This document shows positions 52,310 through 61,966 of a DNA stretch of 64,000 nucleotides, piece by piece; within the stretch, counting starts at the first letter, position 1; every line of letters begins with the position of its first letter. The DNA comes from an uncultured Lachnospiraceae bacterium. GTDB taxonomy: Bacteria; Bacillota; Clostridia; Lachnospirales; Lachnospiraceae. The notes beneath the pieces are model-generated. The model worked only from the letters and a program-made list of their open reading frames with translations. It was not told the origin of the DNA and did not search any database. A program made the translations under genes and the position numbers. Location: contig CAMWUL010000009.1 in assembly GCA_947177445.1 (NCBI GenBank), forward strand, positions 1 through 64,000, given 5' to 3'.

Positions 52310-52698
52310 TGCGTGTTCTTTTGACGGGAGGCACGGACAGCTACGCACAGTTTATTACGGTGCTGCTGCTGTTTGTGCTGGTGCTGGGTATTACGGCGCT
52401 GACTACCAGGTGGATCGCCAATTACCAGAAACAGGCAGGAACAAATGAAAATATTCAGGTGATTGAGACGGCCCGCATTGCGAATAATAAATTTGTCCAG
52501 ATTATCCGGACAGGGGAAAAGTATTTCGTGGTGGCTGTCTGTAAGGATACGGTCACTATGCTGGGAGAAATTCCGGAGGAACAATTGAAGACAGGGGATC
52601 CGCCTCAGGGATTCCGTTTCCGGGAGCTGTTTGACAAAACTGTGAAAAGGCAGGCCGAGGATCGGAGCGGACCAAAAGGAAGTCGGGTAGATGAGTAA
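52309..52698 (+). CDS. fliO: Flagellar biosynthesis protein FliO
   Basis: The 129-residue protein has one membrane helix (about 13-32) followed by a small basic cytoplasmic domain with IQVIETARIANNKFVQIIR and KYFVVAVCKDTVTMLGEI, typical of FliO/FliZ. FliO helps assemble the FliP ring. Position between cheY and fliP and the overlaps on both sides (one base with cheY, eight with fliP) support it. Confidence 0.88.
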   Translation: MRVLLTGGTDSYAQFITVLLLFVLVLGITALTTRWIANYQKQAGTNENIQVIETARIANNKFVQIIRTGEKYFVVAVCKDTVTMLGEIPEEQLKTGDPPQGFRFRELFDKTVKRQAEDRSGPKGSRVDE

Positions 52699-53533
52699 TT
52701 TTAGGCCAGGATTAAAGCAAATAATAACAATGATATGCCTGCTGGTTACGGTAGGCATATTGTGTATGCAAAGTTCCATAAGAGTTTCTGCTGCGGAGTC
52801 TGGGAGAGAGTCTGCCGCGGAGTCTCAGACCGGAGGAGACAGCGGGGGAAATTCGCTGATCCTGACCCTGGATGACGGGGGGAATGGACAGCTGAACGGA
52901 GCTCTTCGAATATTTATCACGCTGACGCTGCTTTCCCTTGCTCCCACCATTCTGATTATGATGACTTCCTTTACCAGGATCATCATTGTACTGCATTTTA
53001 CCAGGGCGGCCCTGAATACGCAGACGGCTCCGCCCAATCAGGTTTTGATCGGAATGGCCCTGATCCTGACTTTTTTCATTATGGAGCCTACCATAACCAG
53101 GATCAACGAGGAGGCGATTCAGCCCTTTGAAGCGGGAGAGCTGACTCAGGAGGAGGCCTTTGAAGCGGGAGTGGCGCCCTTGCGCAGTTTTATGTATGAT
53201 CAGACGCAGGTAAAGGATGTGGAGCTGTTCATGGATATAGCGGGACAGACCTGGGACGGAAACGATCTGGATGCCATTCCTTTATCCGTTTTGCTTCCCA
53301 GCTTCATGCTCAGCGAAATGCGTCTGGCATTCTGGATCGGCTTTATGATCTATATTCCTTTTATCGTCATCGATATGGTGGTGGCATCCACGCTGATGAG
53401 CATGGGTATGATGATGCTGCCTCCCACAACGATTTCCATGCCCTTTAAGATATTATTGTTTGTGCTGGCGGACGGCTGGACGCTGGTAATCGGAAATCTG
53501 ATGGATACTTTTTTGGTAACGATGGTAAGATAA
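52691..53533 (+). CDS. fliP: Flagellar export gate protein FliP
   Basis: The 280-residue protein begins with a signal peptide (about 1-33) and then carries the FliP core: LSLAPTILIMMTSFTRIIIV, PPNQVLIGMALILTFFIM, LLPSFMLSEMRLAFWIGF and MGMMMLPPTTISMPFKILLF. It forms the pentameric export pore with FliQ and FliR. Start at ATG 52691 overlapping fliO. Confidence 0.97.
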   Translation: MSNFRPGLKQIITMICLLVTVGILCMQSSIRVSAAESGRESAAESQTGGDSGGNSLILTLDDGGNGQLNGALRIFITLTLLSLAPTILIMMTSFTRIIIVLHFTRAALNTQTAPPNQVLIGMALILTFFIMEPTITRINEEAIQPFEAGELTQEEAFEAGVAPLRSFMYDQTQVKDVELFMDIAGQTWDGNDLDAIPLSVLLPSFMLSEMRLAFWIGFMIYIPFIVIDMVVASTLMSMGMMMLPPTTISMPFKILLFVLADGWTLVIGNLMDTFLVTMVR

Positions 53534-53554
53534 TATATAGAAAGGAAGCTTGAA

Positions 53555-53827
53555 ATGACAGTTGATGCTGTGGCGGATATTATGAGGGATGCTCTTTTCC
53601 TGATTATCAAAACTGCTATGCCGCTTTTGCTGGTGTCTCTGATCGTGGGTCTGTCTGTCAGTATTTTTCAGACAGTAACCTCCATACAGGAGCAGACGCT
53701 GACCTTTGTGCCCAAGATTCTTGCCATTTTTTTGTCGCTGATTCTGTTTGGGCAGTGGATGATCACCGGTATGGTGGAATTTATGACTCAGCTCTGGTCC
53801 ACCTTCAGTCTGTATACGCGCGGATAG
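53555..53827 (+). CDS. fliQ: Flagellar export gate protein FliQ
   Basis: The 90-residue protein has two membrane helices and the signature LIVGLSVSIFQTVTSIQEQT followed by FVPKI, diagnostic of FliQ. It surrounds the FliP-FliR pore. Confidence 0.96.
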   Translation: MTVDAVADIMRDALFLIIKTAMPLLLVSLIVGLSVSIFQTVTSIQEQTLTFVPKILAIFLSLILFGQWMITGMVEFMTQLWSTFSLYTRG

Positions 53828-53839
53828 CCGGGGACGCTT

Positions 53840-54622
53840 ATGATTAATTACTCATTTTCCATGCATGACCTGGAGTTTTTTCTTTTAATATTTACCCGTG
53901 TGTCATGCTTTGTGTTCACAGCGCCGTTCTTCAGTATGAAAAATACGCCGGCAAATGTCCGGATCGGCATCAGCCTGTTTACCTCCGTGCTTTTGTATCA
54001 GGCTTTGACGCCGGCGGAGGCGGTGGTCTACGATTCGGTTCTGGAATATTTTATTATTGTCATGAAGGAGGCTGTTGTGGGGCTGCTGGTAGGACTTGCG
54101 GCATCCATTTGTACCTCCATCGTGAATTTTGCCGGTTCCATCGCGGATATGGAAACAGGTCTGTCCATGGTGACGCTGATGGATCCCACCTCCCGGGAAA
54201 ATACAAGTATTACCGGGGTAATGTATCAGTACAGTCTGATGCTGATGATGATCGTCACGGGGATGTATCGTTATCTGTTCGGGGCGCTGGCGGATACCTT
54301 TTCTCTGATTCCGGTGAACAGGGCTGTGTTCCGTTCCGATGCGCTTCTGAGCTCTTTGCTTGAATTCCTGGGGGATTATGTGGTGATCGGTTTCCGCATT
54401 GTTCTGCCGGTATTTTGTACGATTCTGCTGTTGAATGCGGTTCTGGGTGTGCTGGCGAAGGTCTCCCCCCAGATGAACATGTTTGCGGTGGGTATTCAGA
54501 TGAAGATATTGGTAGGTCTTTCCGTACTGTTTTTTACGGCGGGGATGCTGCCGGGAGCGGCAGATTTTATCTTTCAGGAGATGAAGAGAATGATCGTTTC
54601 CTTTGTGGGTGATATGATATGA
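53840..54622 (+). CDS. fliR: Flagellar export gate protein FliR
   Basis: The 260-residue, strongly hydrophobic protein has about six membrane helices and the FliR marks FTRVSCFVFTAPFFSMKNTP, KEAVVGLLVGLAASI and LVGLSVLFFTAGMLPG near the C-terminus. It completes the FliP-FliQ-FliR gate. Its TGA overlaps the flhB ATG (ATGA). Confidence 0.95.
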   Translation: MINYSFSMHDLEFFLLIFTRVSCFVFTAPFFSMKNTPANVRIGISLFTSVLLYQALTPAEAVVYDSVLEYFIIVMKEAVVGLLVGLAASICTSIVNFAGSIADMETGLSMVTLMDPTSRENTSITGVMYQYSLMLMMIVTGMYRYLFGALADTFSLIPVNRAVFRSDALLSSLLEFLGDYVVIGFRIVLPVFCTILLLNAVLGVLAKVSPQMNMFAVGIQMKILVGLSVLFFTAGMLPGAADFIFQEMKRMIVSFVGDMI

Positions 54623-55731
54623 TCTTAAGGTATAATCTGCAGTTTTTTGCCAAAGAGGGCATGGGCGGCGAGAGAACGGAGCCGGCCACCCAGAAAAAGC
54701 TGACGGATGCCCGCAAGGAAGGGCAGGTGGCGAAAAGCCGTGAGATCGCAAACTGTATGGGACTGCTGGCCCTGTTTCTGGTACTGAAATTCTGGGTGGG
54801 CCACATGGGCATTCAGCTGATGGAGGTTTTTCCCGGAATTTACAATTGGATTCCTGATGCCACTACCTTCTGGCAGGGTTACATGCCCGAGAAGGAGATC
54901 AATATTGTTTTTCGGACCATGCTGCTGGATGTACTGATCATTATAGCGCCCATTCTGCTCGTCGGGCTTGCTGTGGCGTTTATCTGTGATATCGCCCAGG
55001 TGAAGTGGCAGCCCACCTTGAAGCCCCTGCATCCCAAGTTCAGCAAGCTGAATCCTCTGAAGGGAGTCAAGAAGCTTTTTTCGCTGAATTCCCTGGTGGA
55101 GCTGGTGAAATCAATTGCAAAGATCGGGTTGATTCTGTATATCTGCTATGGTTATCTGAAGGATAAGTGGATACTGCTGCTGAATCTTTATGATTGGACC
55201 CTGATGCAGGCCCTGGAGCTGGCCGCCACTGTGGTGACGGATCTGGGAATCCGGATCTCTGCCATTTACATTTTGATTGCCGCGGCGGATTTCATCTATC
55301 AGAAGGTGAAATTCAAAAACGACATGAAAATGAGTAAGCAGGAGATCAAAGAGGAGTACAAGCAGCAGGAAGGAGATCCCCAGATTAAGGGTAAGATCAG
55401 GCAGAAGATGCGGGAAGCATCCATGCGCCGTATGATGCAGGATCTGCCCAAGGCGGACGTGGTTATCACCAACCCCACGCATTATGCCGTGGCCGTCAAG
55501 TATGACCCGGATGTGGCGGATGCGCCTATCGTGCTGGCAAAGGGAGAGGATCACCTGGCCCTGCGCATCAAGGAAATTGCAAAGGAAAATAAGATAGAGA
55601 TTGTAGAAAATAAACCCCTGGCCCGGATGCTGTACGCCAATGTGGATGTGGGTCAGGCAATTCCGCCGGAGCTGTATCAGGCGGTTGCGGAGGTGCTGGC
55701 GTTTGTGTACCATCTGCAGGGGAAGGTGTAG
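54619..55731 (+). CDS. flhB: Flagellar export switch protein FlhB
   Basis: The 370-residue protein begins with GERTEPATQKKLTDARKEGQ, has four membrane helices (about 45-225) and a cytoplasmic domain containing the autocleavage motif NPTHYAVAV near residue 285. FlhB changes export from hook to filament substrates after FliK signals hook completion. The ATG overlaps the fliR stop. Confidence 0.97.
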   Translation: MILRYNLQFFAKEGMGGERTEPATQKKLTDARKEGQVAKSREIANCMGLLALFLVLKFWVGHMGIQLMEVFPGIYNWIPDATTFWQGYMPEKEINIVFRTMLLDVLIIIAPILLVGLAVAFICDIAQVKWQPTLKPLHPKFSKLNPLKGVKKLFSLNSLVELVKSIAKIGLILYICYGYLKDKWILLLNLYDWTLMQALELAATVVTDLGIRISAIYILIAAADFIYQKVKFKNDMKMSKQEIKEEYKQQEGDPQIKGKIRQKMREASMRRMMQDLPKADVVITNPTHYAVAVKYDPDVADAPIVLAKGEDHLALRIKEIAKENKIEIVENKPLARMLYANVDVGQAIPPELYQAVAEVLAFVYHLQGKV

Positions 55732-55871
55732 AAGGGTTGCAGGGACAGCGATTCTTCTTGGAATGACAGGTTGCAGGGAGAGCGGTTGTTCGTTCCGTTG
55801 GATTGGTTTCGTCGGTATGATGGGGAGAAGGGGATTTTTATGTATAGTATAGAAAAGGGGGAGCAGGGCAA

Positions 55872-57917
55872 GTGAGTGAGAAATTGGCCAGAACAGATAT
55901 TATTGTAGCGATTTACATGCTCGTAGCGTTTATCATGTTCATTGTTCCTCTTCCGGCTGCGGTTCTGGATGTATTTATGGCGTTTAATATCGCCATTGCT
56001 TTTACCATATTGTTCGTCTGCATGTTTTCCAAGGAAGTGCTGGATGTTTCCTACTTCCCGACCATTTTGCTGTTCACCACGATTTTCCGAATCGCCATGA
56101 ACGTTTCCTCCACCAGATGTATTCTGAGTACCGGTACCTCCGGTAACGTGGTTAAGACCTTCGGACAGTTCGTGGGCGGCGGCGACCTGATTATAGGTGG
56201 TATTATTTTTATCATCCTGATCATGGTTCAGTTTCTGGTAATCAACAAAGGTTCCGAGCGCGTGGCCGAGGTGACCGCAAGGTTTACTCTGGACGCTATG
56301 CCCGGTAAGCAGATGGCTATCGATGCGGATCTGAATACCGGCGCCATCGATGACAAGGAAGCCAAGCTGCGGCGTGATAAGATCCAGCAGGAATCCAGCT
56401 TTTTCGGATCCATGGACGGTGCCGTGAAGTATGTAAAGGGAGATGCGGTGGCGGGCCTGCTTCTGACGGTGCTGAACGTGGTGGGCGGCATGGCCATGGG
56501 CATGCTGCGAAACGGTATGGATCTGGCATCTGCCGTGGACAATTATGGAATTCTCACCATCGGTGACGGACTGGTGAGCCAGGTTCCCTCTCTTTTGATT
56601 TCTCTTTCCACCGGTATTCTGGTGACAAAGGGAAGCAAGGAGGCGGAGTTCGGCCCTGCTATCATGAAACAGCTTTTCGGCGTGCCGAAGGTTATGTATC
56701 TGGTAGGAGGGACACTTGCCTTTCTGGGTGTGGTTACAAATCTGAATACCATTCTCTTTGTGGGAATGGGTATGCTCTTTGTCATCGGAGGAAGACTGAT
56801 CGCCGGCAATCTGGAGACTGCTCAGATTGAAAGCGAGATTGATGCGGATGAAGCGGCAGCCGAGGAGATCCGGCAGCCGGAGAATGTGAACAGCCTGCTG
56901 CAGGTGGATCCCATAGAGCTGGAGTTCGGCTATGGTATTATCCCTCTGGCGGATATGAACCAGGGCGGCGACCTGCTGGACCGGGTGGTAATGATCCGAA
57001 GACAGATTGCGCTGGAGCTAGGAACCGTTGTGCCTATTATCCGTCTCCGGGACAACATCCAGCTGAACCCCAACCAATATATTATAAAGATCAAAGGAAT
57101 ACAGGTCAGTGAGGGAGAGATTCTTTTTGACCATTATATGGCTATGAATCCCGGGTATGTGGAGGAGGAGATCACCGGAATTCCCACCTTTGAGCCCTCC
57201 TTCCATCTGCCGGCCATCTGGATTACGGAGAGCCAGCGTGAGAGGGCGGAAAGCATGGGATATACGGTGGTGGATCCCCCGTCTATCATAGCCACTCACC
57301 TGACTGAGATTATCAGGCAGCATATTGCGGAGCTTCTGACCCGTCAGGATGTGCAGAATCTGGTGAACAATATGAAGGAAACAAATCCTTCTCTGGTGGA
57401 GGAGCTGGTTCCGAAGCTTTTGGGACTGGGAGAGATTCAGAAGGTTTTGCAGAATCTTCTTCAGGAGGGTATATCCATCCGGGATCTGCTGACCATTATG
57501 GAGACTCTGGCAGATTATTCGCCTACCACCAGGGACACGGACATTCTCACGGAGTATGTCCGCCAAAGCCTGAAACGGGCTATATCCACGAAATATTTTC
57601 CTTCCCATGAGACCACAAATGTGGTGACGCTGGATCCCAAGGTGGAGCAGGAGATCATGGGCAGTGTGAAACAGACGGAGAGCGGCGCCTTCCTGAATCT
57701 GGATCCCAACCGGTCCAGAGCTATCATCGACGCCGTGGGGAAGGAAATACAGAAGCTGGAAAATCTGGGAAAGAGTCCTATTATCATCACATCTCCTATC
57801 GTGCGCATGTATTTCAGGCGGCTGACTGAGGACTATTACAGGGAGCTTGTGGTAGTGTCATACAATGAAGTGGAGCCAAATGTTGAATTACAGTCAGTTG
57901 GGATGGTGACAGCATAA
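55872..57917 (+). CDS. flhA: Flagellar export gate protein FlhA
   Basis: The 681-residue protein has an N-terminal half with about eight membrane helices and the conserved FHIPEP loop (RFTLDAMPGKQMAIDADLN near residue 135, KEAKLRRDKIQQESSFFGSM). The C-terminal cytoplasmic domain (about 330-681) docks chaperone-substrate complexes. GTG 55872 follows gggggagcaggg. The 140-bp gap before it is G-rich with a short imperfect direct repeat (ggttgcaggga at 55735 and 55769) and contains no gene. The stop overlaps flhF (TAATG). Confidence 0.97.
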   Translation: MSEKLARTDIIVAIYMLVAFIMFIVPLPAAVLDVFMAFNIAIAFTILFVCMFSKEVLDVSYFPTILLFTTIFRIAMNVSSTRCILSTGTSGNVVKTFGQFVGGGDLIIGGIIFIILIMVQFLVINKGSERVAEVTARFTLDAMPGKQMAIDADLNTGAIDDKEAKLRRDKIQQESSFFGSMDGAVKYVKGDAVAGLLLTVLNVVGGMAMGMLRNGMDLASAVDNYGILTIGDGLVSQVPSLLISLSTGILVTKGSKEAEFGPAIMKQLFGVPKVMYLVGGTLAFLGVVTNLNTILFVGMGMLFVIGGRLIAGNLETAQIESEIDADEAAAEEIRQPENVNSLLQVDPIELEFGYGIIPLADMNQGGDLLDRVVMIRRQIALELGTVVPIIRLRDNIQLNPNQYIIKIKGIQVSEGEILFDHYMAMNPGYVEEEITGIPTFEPSFHLPAIWITESQRERAESMGYTVVDPPSIIATHLTEIIRQHIAELLTRQDVQNLVNNMKETNPSLVEELVPKLLGLGEIQKVLQNLLQEGISIRDLLTIMETLADYSPTTRDTDILTEYVRQSLKRAISTKYFPSHETTNVVTLDPKVEQEIMGSVKQTESGAFLNLDPNRSRAIIDAVGKEIQKLENLGKSPIIITSPIVRMYFRRLTEDYYRELVVVSYNEVEPNVELQSVGMVTA

Positions 57918-59149
57918 TGATAATCAAAAAGTTTACCGGGAAGACCAAGGAGGAAGCGGTAGAGGCTGCCAGAAAGGATATGGGCAGCGGCGTTGTGGTC
58001 ATGAACGTTAAGGATGTAAAACGGAAGGGGATCGCAGCGTTGTTTCTTCCCAAGCAGGTGGAGGTAACGGCCGCACTGGAGGAGCATGAGGAGCCCCGGC
58101 CCATCCGCCGGGAACAGACCCGGGGAGGAGCTGCGGACTCCGGGGAAAAAGACAGCCGCGCCGGGGGAGGCAGAGCCGCCCAGGGAAGCGCCTGGGGGAC
58201 ACAGCAGGAGAACTCTCAGAACATCGAAAAGAAACTGGACAGCCTTCAGACTCTTCTGCTCAGTCGTTTTCAGCAGGAGGAAGCGGCGAGAAATACCCAG
58301 ACAGCCGCCGAGCCTCAGGAGGAGGCAGAGGAGGAAAAGCAGGAGATATCCGAACAGGAAAGGTTCGTAAAGCTGCTGTACAACACCATGCTGGAAAACG
58401 AGGTGGACGAAAAGTACGCCAACCAGATCATTGATGAGCTGGAAAAGGGGAAGAACGGCAATATTCCTTTTGACTATATATTGTCCAATGTATATCAGAA
58501 GCTGATCCTCAAGTTCGGCAAGGCAGAAGGGATCACGGAGGCCGAAAACGGCCCCAGACTTGTTCTTTTTATGGGGCCTACCGGAGTGGGAAAGACCACA
58601 ACCATCGCCAAAATTGCCAGCCATTTTGTGATGGATGAAAAAAAACGTCTGGCGCTTCTGACGGCGGACACCTACCGCATCGCTGCGGCGGAGCAGCTGA
58701 GGACCTATGCCAATATTCTGGAGGTGCCCTTCCGGGTGGTATATACGAAAGAAGAGGCGGCTGCGGCAGTGGCGGACTTTAATGACTATGACTATATCTT
58801 TGTAGACACAGCAGGACATTCTCATCAGAATGAAGAGCAGCTGAATAATATGAGGGAGCTGATGGATATCCTGAAGCAGGCAGGAGAATATCAGACCTTC
58901 CTGGTGCTTTCGGCCACGACCAAATACCGGGATCTGCTCAGGATTGCCTCCAATTATGAGGAGGTTTCGGAATACCAGATGATATTTACCAAGCTGGATG
59001 AGACATCTACGCTGGGGAATCTGCTCAATCTGAAGCTTTATACGGATGCGGAGATTGCCTATGTAACCTGCGGACAGAATGTGCCCGAGGATATTGAACA
59101 ATTTAACCCCCAGAAGACGGTGAAGCAATTATTGAGTATGAGGCACTAA
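57917..59149 (+). CDS. flhF: Flagellar GTPase FlhF (SRP family)
   Basis: The 410-residue protein begins IIKKFTGKTKEEAVEAARKD, has a variable acidic linker (about 60-140) and then an SRP-type NG domain. Its motifs are GPTGVGKTTTIAKIA near residue 219, TADTYRIAAAEQLRTYA near 252, DTAGHSHQN near 296 and TKLDETSTLGN near 357. FlhF fixes the place and number of flagella. It is coupled to flhA by a TAATG overlap. Confidence 0.96.
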   Translation: MIIKKFTGKTKEEAVEAARKDMGSGVVVMNVKDVKRKGIAALFLPKQVEVTAALEEHEEPRPIRREQTRGGAADSGEKDSRAGGGRAAQGSAWGTQQENSQNIEKKLDSLQTLLLSRFQQEEAARNTQTAAEPQEEAEEEKQEISEQERFVKLLYNTMLENEVDEKYANQIIDELEKGKNGNIPFDYILSNVYQKLILKFGKAEGITEAENGPRLVLFMGPTGVGKTTTIAKIASHFVMDEKKRLALLTADTYRIAAAEQLRTYANILEVPFRVVYTKEEAAAAVADFNDYDYIFVDTAGHSHQNEEQLNNMRELMDILKQAGEYQTFLVLSATTKYRDLLRIASNYEEVSEYQMIFTKLDETSTLGNLLNLKLYTDAEIAYVTCGQNVPEDIEQFNPQKTVKQLLSMRH

Positions 59150-59164
59150 GGGAGGAGGGACAAG

Positions 59165-60037
59165 GTGGATCAGGCAGAACAGTTAAGAATTATAAAAGCG
59201 AACAGACAGTCCCGTCCGCTGGCGCGTGTGATTACGGTCACAAGCGGTAAAGGCGGTGTGGGAAAATCAAATACCTCCATCAATCTTGCAATACAGTTTC
59301 GAAAAATGGGGAAAAAGGTCATCATTCTGGATGCCGATTTCGGTCTTGCAAATATTGAGATTATGTTCGGAGCCGTTCCGAAGCATAATCTCTGCGATCT
59401 GATCTATCAGGGGAAGCAGATTACGGAAATTATCACATGGGGTCCCATGGAGGTGGGATTCATATCGGGCGGCAGCGGTATCGCGGGAATGTCCAACTTA
59501 AGCAGAGATTATTTAAGCTATATTATCCAGAATCTGGCGCTTTTGGATACCATGGCGGATATCATTATTGTGGATACGGGGGCGGGAATCTCGGATGCGG
59601 TGCTGGAGTTTCTGGTGGCCAGCGGTGAAATTCTGCTGGTGACCACGCCGGAGCCCACATCCATAACGGATTCCTATTCCCTGTTAAAGGCGCTGTACCG
59701 GCATCCCAGGTTTGACGAGGAAGCGTCCAAGGTGAAGATGATAGCCAACCGGGTGGCCAAAGAGGAAGAGGGGGAGATCCTGTTTGGCAAGCTGAATGCC
59801 GTGGTGGAGCGTTACCTGAAGATTCCCATGACATATCTGGGAAGCATTCCGGATGATACGCAGTTATCCCGGGCCGTTATGCAGCAGATGCCGGTTTCCA
59901 TCCAGAATCCCGGCGCCCGGTCTACGGCGGCATATAAAAAGATAGCAGACAGACTTATGGACAAGGAAGAGGAGGAGCGGCAGCCGAAAAGAGGGATGGC
60001 GGCGTTTTTCTCCCATATCCTTTCCGGAAAAAAATAG
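59165..60037 (+). CDS. flhG: Flagellar number regulator FlhG (YlxH, MinD-like ATPase)
   Basis: The 290-residue ParA/MinD-type ATPase has the deviant Walker A TSGKGGVGKSNTSINLA near residue 26 and switch regions DADFGLANIE and VDTGAGISD. Its N-terminus MDQAEQLRIIKA is the DQAxxLR motif that activates the GTPase FlhF. GTG 59165 follows aggagggacaag. FlhG limits flagellar number. Confidence 0.95.
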   Translation: MDQAEQLRIIKANRQSRPLARVITVTSGKGGVGKSNTSINLAIQFRKMGKKVIILDADFGLANIEIMFGAVPKHNLCDLIYQGKQITEIITWGPMEVGFISGGSGIAGMSNLSRDYLSYIIQNLALLDTMADIIIVDTGAGISDAVLEFLVASGEILLVTTPEPTSITDSYSLLKALYRHPRFDEEASKVKMIANRVAKEEEGEILFGKLNAVVERYLKIPMTYLGSIPDDTQLSRAVMQQMPVSIQNPGARSTAAYKKIADRLMDKEEEERQPKRGMAAFFSHILSGKK

Positions 60038-60077
60038 TAATTTTACAGGGGAGCTTGGAGTCAGAGACAGATTTGGG

Positions 60078-60812
60078 GTGGAGGAAGTGCTTTCGAAATT
60101 GATAAATGCCGGTGTGAGGGTAGAGCTGAGACCGGCGGAACCGGAGCCGGAGGAGGCTTCCGGAGACAGGGGAAGGATTTATATCAGCAGGGTGTATGCC
60201 GTTTTGACGGAGGATACCTTTGAGGCGGCCATGCCCGTGGAAAACGGGCAGCCGGTGCTGCTTTCCGTGGACAGGGAATATGACCTTGTATTTTGCGGGG
60301 AAGAGGTCTCTTATCAGTGCTTTGCCAGGATCACGGACCGCTACAGGAGAGACAATGAGTATATGATGGCCATGGAGCTTACCAGCAATCTGAGGAGATA
60401 CCAGCGCCGGGAGTACTATCGTTTTGACTGCACGCTGGAAACCCTGGTGCGCAGTCTGGATCAGGAGGAGGTGCAGGCCGTGGAGGATAAGCTGCCTTTT
60501 GCGCTGACCAGAGGGCGTCCCATGGAGCGGTGTGTGGTGGTGGATGTCAGTTCGGATGAGCTGTGCTTCAGCTCTTCACAATATTATGAACCGGAGAGTC
60601 TTCTGTACCTTTGCTATGATCTGCCGGGAGAACAGGGGATAAGGAAGTACGAAATGATCGGCAGGGTGGCCGAAGCGCCGGCCGTGGGAGATTCAAAGGG
60701 AGAGTACCGGCATCGGATTGTTTTTTTTGATGCGGATACGGAAACCAGAGAGGATCTTGTCAGGTATATATTTGAAGAAGAGAGAAAAAGCAGAAAGAAG
60801 AGAGGTCAATGA
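60078..60812 (+). CDS. YcgR-like PilZ-domain flagellar brake protein, degenerate motif
   Basis: The 244-residue protein has an N-terminal PilZN/YcgR-like domain (about 1-105) and a C-terminal PilZ domain starting at RRYQRREYYRFDC, which holds the RxxxR c-di-GMP arginines. The second motif, normally (D/N)xSxxG, reads DVSSDE: the glycine is replaced by glutamate. YcgR proteins bind c-di-GMP and slow the motor, and this place between flhG and cheB is usual in Clostridia. The altered motif may weaken or change ligand binding. GTG 60078 is used; the ribosome site is poor, so the start is less certain than for the neighbours. Confidence 0.82.
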   Translation: MEEVLSKLINAGVRVELRPAEPEPEEASGDRGRIYISRVYAVLTEDTFEAAMPVENGQPVLLSVDREYDLVFCGEEVSYQCFARITDRYRRDNEYMMAMELTSNLRRYQRREYYRFDCTLETLVRSLDQEEVQAVEDKLPFALTRGRPMERCVVVDVSSDELCFSSSQYYEPESLLYLCYDLPGEQGIRKYEMIGRVAEAPAVGDSKGEYRHRIVFFDADTETREDLVRYIFEEERKSRKKRGQ

Positions 60813-60813
60813 T

Positions 60814-61893
60814 ATGGCAAAAAAAATTCTGGTAGTTGATGACTCTGCACTTATGAGAAGGGTTCTCTGTGATATAATAGAGAGCGATGAGAGATTTCAG
60901 GTTGCAGCAAGGGCGACAAACGGGATTGAAGCCTTCGATTTGCTCAGCAGGAATCAGTATGACGCCGTGGTGCTGGATGTGAATATGCCCAAAATGAACG
61001 GGCTGCAGCTTCTGGAGAGACTGCAGAAATTCAAGATTCCCGCCAGGGTACTGATGGCCAGCACAGACACCCGGGAGGGGGCGAAGACGACTCTGGATGC
61101 CCTGGAGCTGGGAGCTCTCGATTTCGTACATAAGCCGGACAGTGCGGTGGACTGCCGGGTGGATAGCTTCAAGCGGACATTTCTGCGTACACTTGATGTG
61201 GTGGCCAACAGCAGACTTCCTGTTTTTGACGCCGCGGAAAAGACGCTTGAGATCAAAAAGACTGCCACGAAAATGGTGGATTTCGCCAAAAAGTTTTCGG
61301 AAAATACTCCCGGGACAAAGATCGTTGCCATTGCCAGCTCCACAGGCGGCCCCAAGGCGCTGCACAATGTGATACCGAATCTTCCGGCAGAGCTGGATGC
61401 ACCGGTGCTTCTGGTGCAGCATATGCCCAAGGGCTTTACGGCATCGCTGGCGGAGCGTTTGAATGATATAAGCCCCATCGGGGTGAAGGAAGCCCAGGAG
61501 GGGGATGAGCTGCAGAAGGGCATGGTTTATATCGCCATGGGCGGTCTGCATATGGTAGTGAGGCATGCGGGAGGCAGGTATACCATCCATTATACGGATG
61601 AGCCGAACCGGGAGGGTGTAAAGCCCTGTGCCAATTATATGTACGAATCTCTTTCCGACAGCAGCTTTGACAAGATTGTCTGTGTGGTTATGACGGGCAT
61701 GGGAGCTGACGGTACGGAAGGAATCAAGAATCTGGAGGCCAAAAAGAAGGTTCATGTGATTGCCCAGGATCAGGCCACCTGCACGGTGTATGGGATGCCC
61801 AAAAGTGTTGTCAATGCGGGAATGGCGGATCAGGTGGTGCCTCTGGACCAGATTGCCCAGGAGATCATTTTAAACGTCGGCGTCAGACGTTAA
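60814..61893 (+). CDS. cheB: Chemotaxis methylesterase CheB
   Basis: The 359-residue protein joins a receiver domain (LVVDDSALMRRVLCDII, phosphorylation Asp in LDVNMPKMNG) to a C-terminal methylesterase/deamidase (about 165-355). The esterase catalytic elements are ASSTGGPKAL, the His in VQHMPKGF and the Asp in MTGMGADG. CheB removes methyl groups from chemoreceptors to allow adaptation. ATG 60814 follows agaggt, one base after the PilZ gene. Confidence 0.96.
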   Translation: MAKKILVVDDSALMRRVLCDIIESDERFQVAARATNGIEAFDLLSRNQYDAVVLDVNMPKMNGLQLLERLQKFKIPARVLMASTDTREGAKTTLDALELGALDFVHKPDSAVDCRVDSFKRTFLRTLDVVANSRLPVFDAAEKTLEIKKTATKMVDFAKKFSENTPGTKIVAIASSTGGPKALHNVIPNLPAELDAPVLLVQHMPKGFTASLAERLNDISPIGVKEAQEGDELQKGMVYIAMGGLHMVVRHAGGRYTIHYTDEPNREGVKPCANYMYESLSDSSFDKIVCVVMTGMGADGTEGIKNLEAKKKVHVIAQDQATCTVYGMPKSVVNAGMADQVVPLDQIAQEIILNVGVRR

Positions 61894-61966
61894 GCATGTA
61901 ACGGTTCGGACGAAGCTTGAACTGTTACGGCAGCCGAACTATAGTAGAGAAAGGGATGGGGTAAGT

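Noticed and set aside
55640-55852. Arg/Trp/Cys-rich 70-codon frame in the flhB-flhA gap
   Set aside because: It begins inside flhB in another frame and has no gene-like composition or ribosome site.
57836-59128. 430-codon minus-strand open frame across flhF
   Set aside because: Antisense shadow of flhF, which has complete GTPase motifs.
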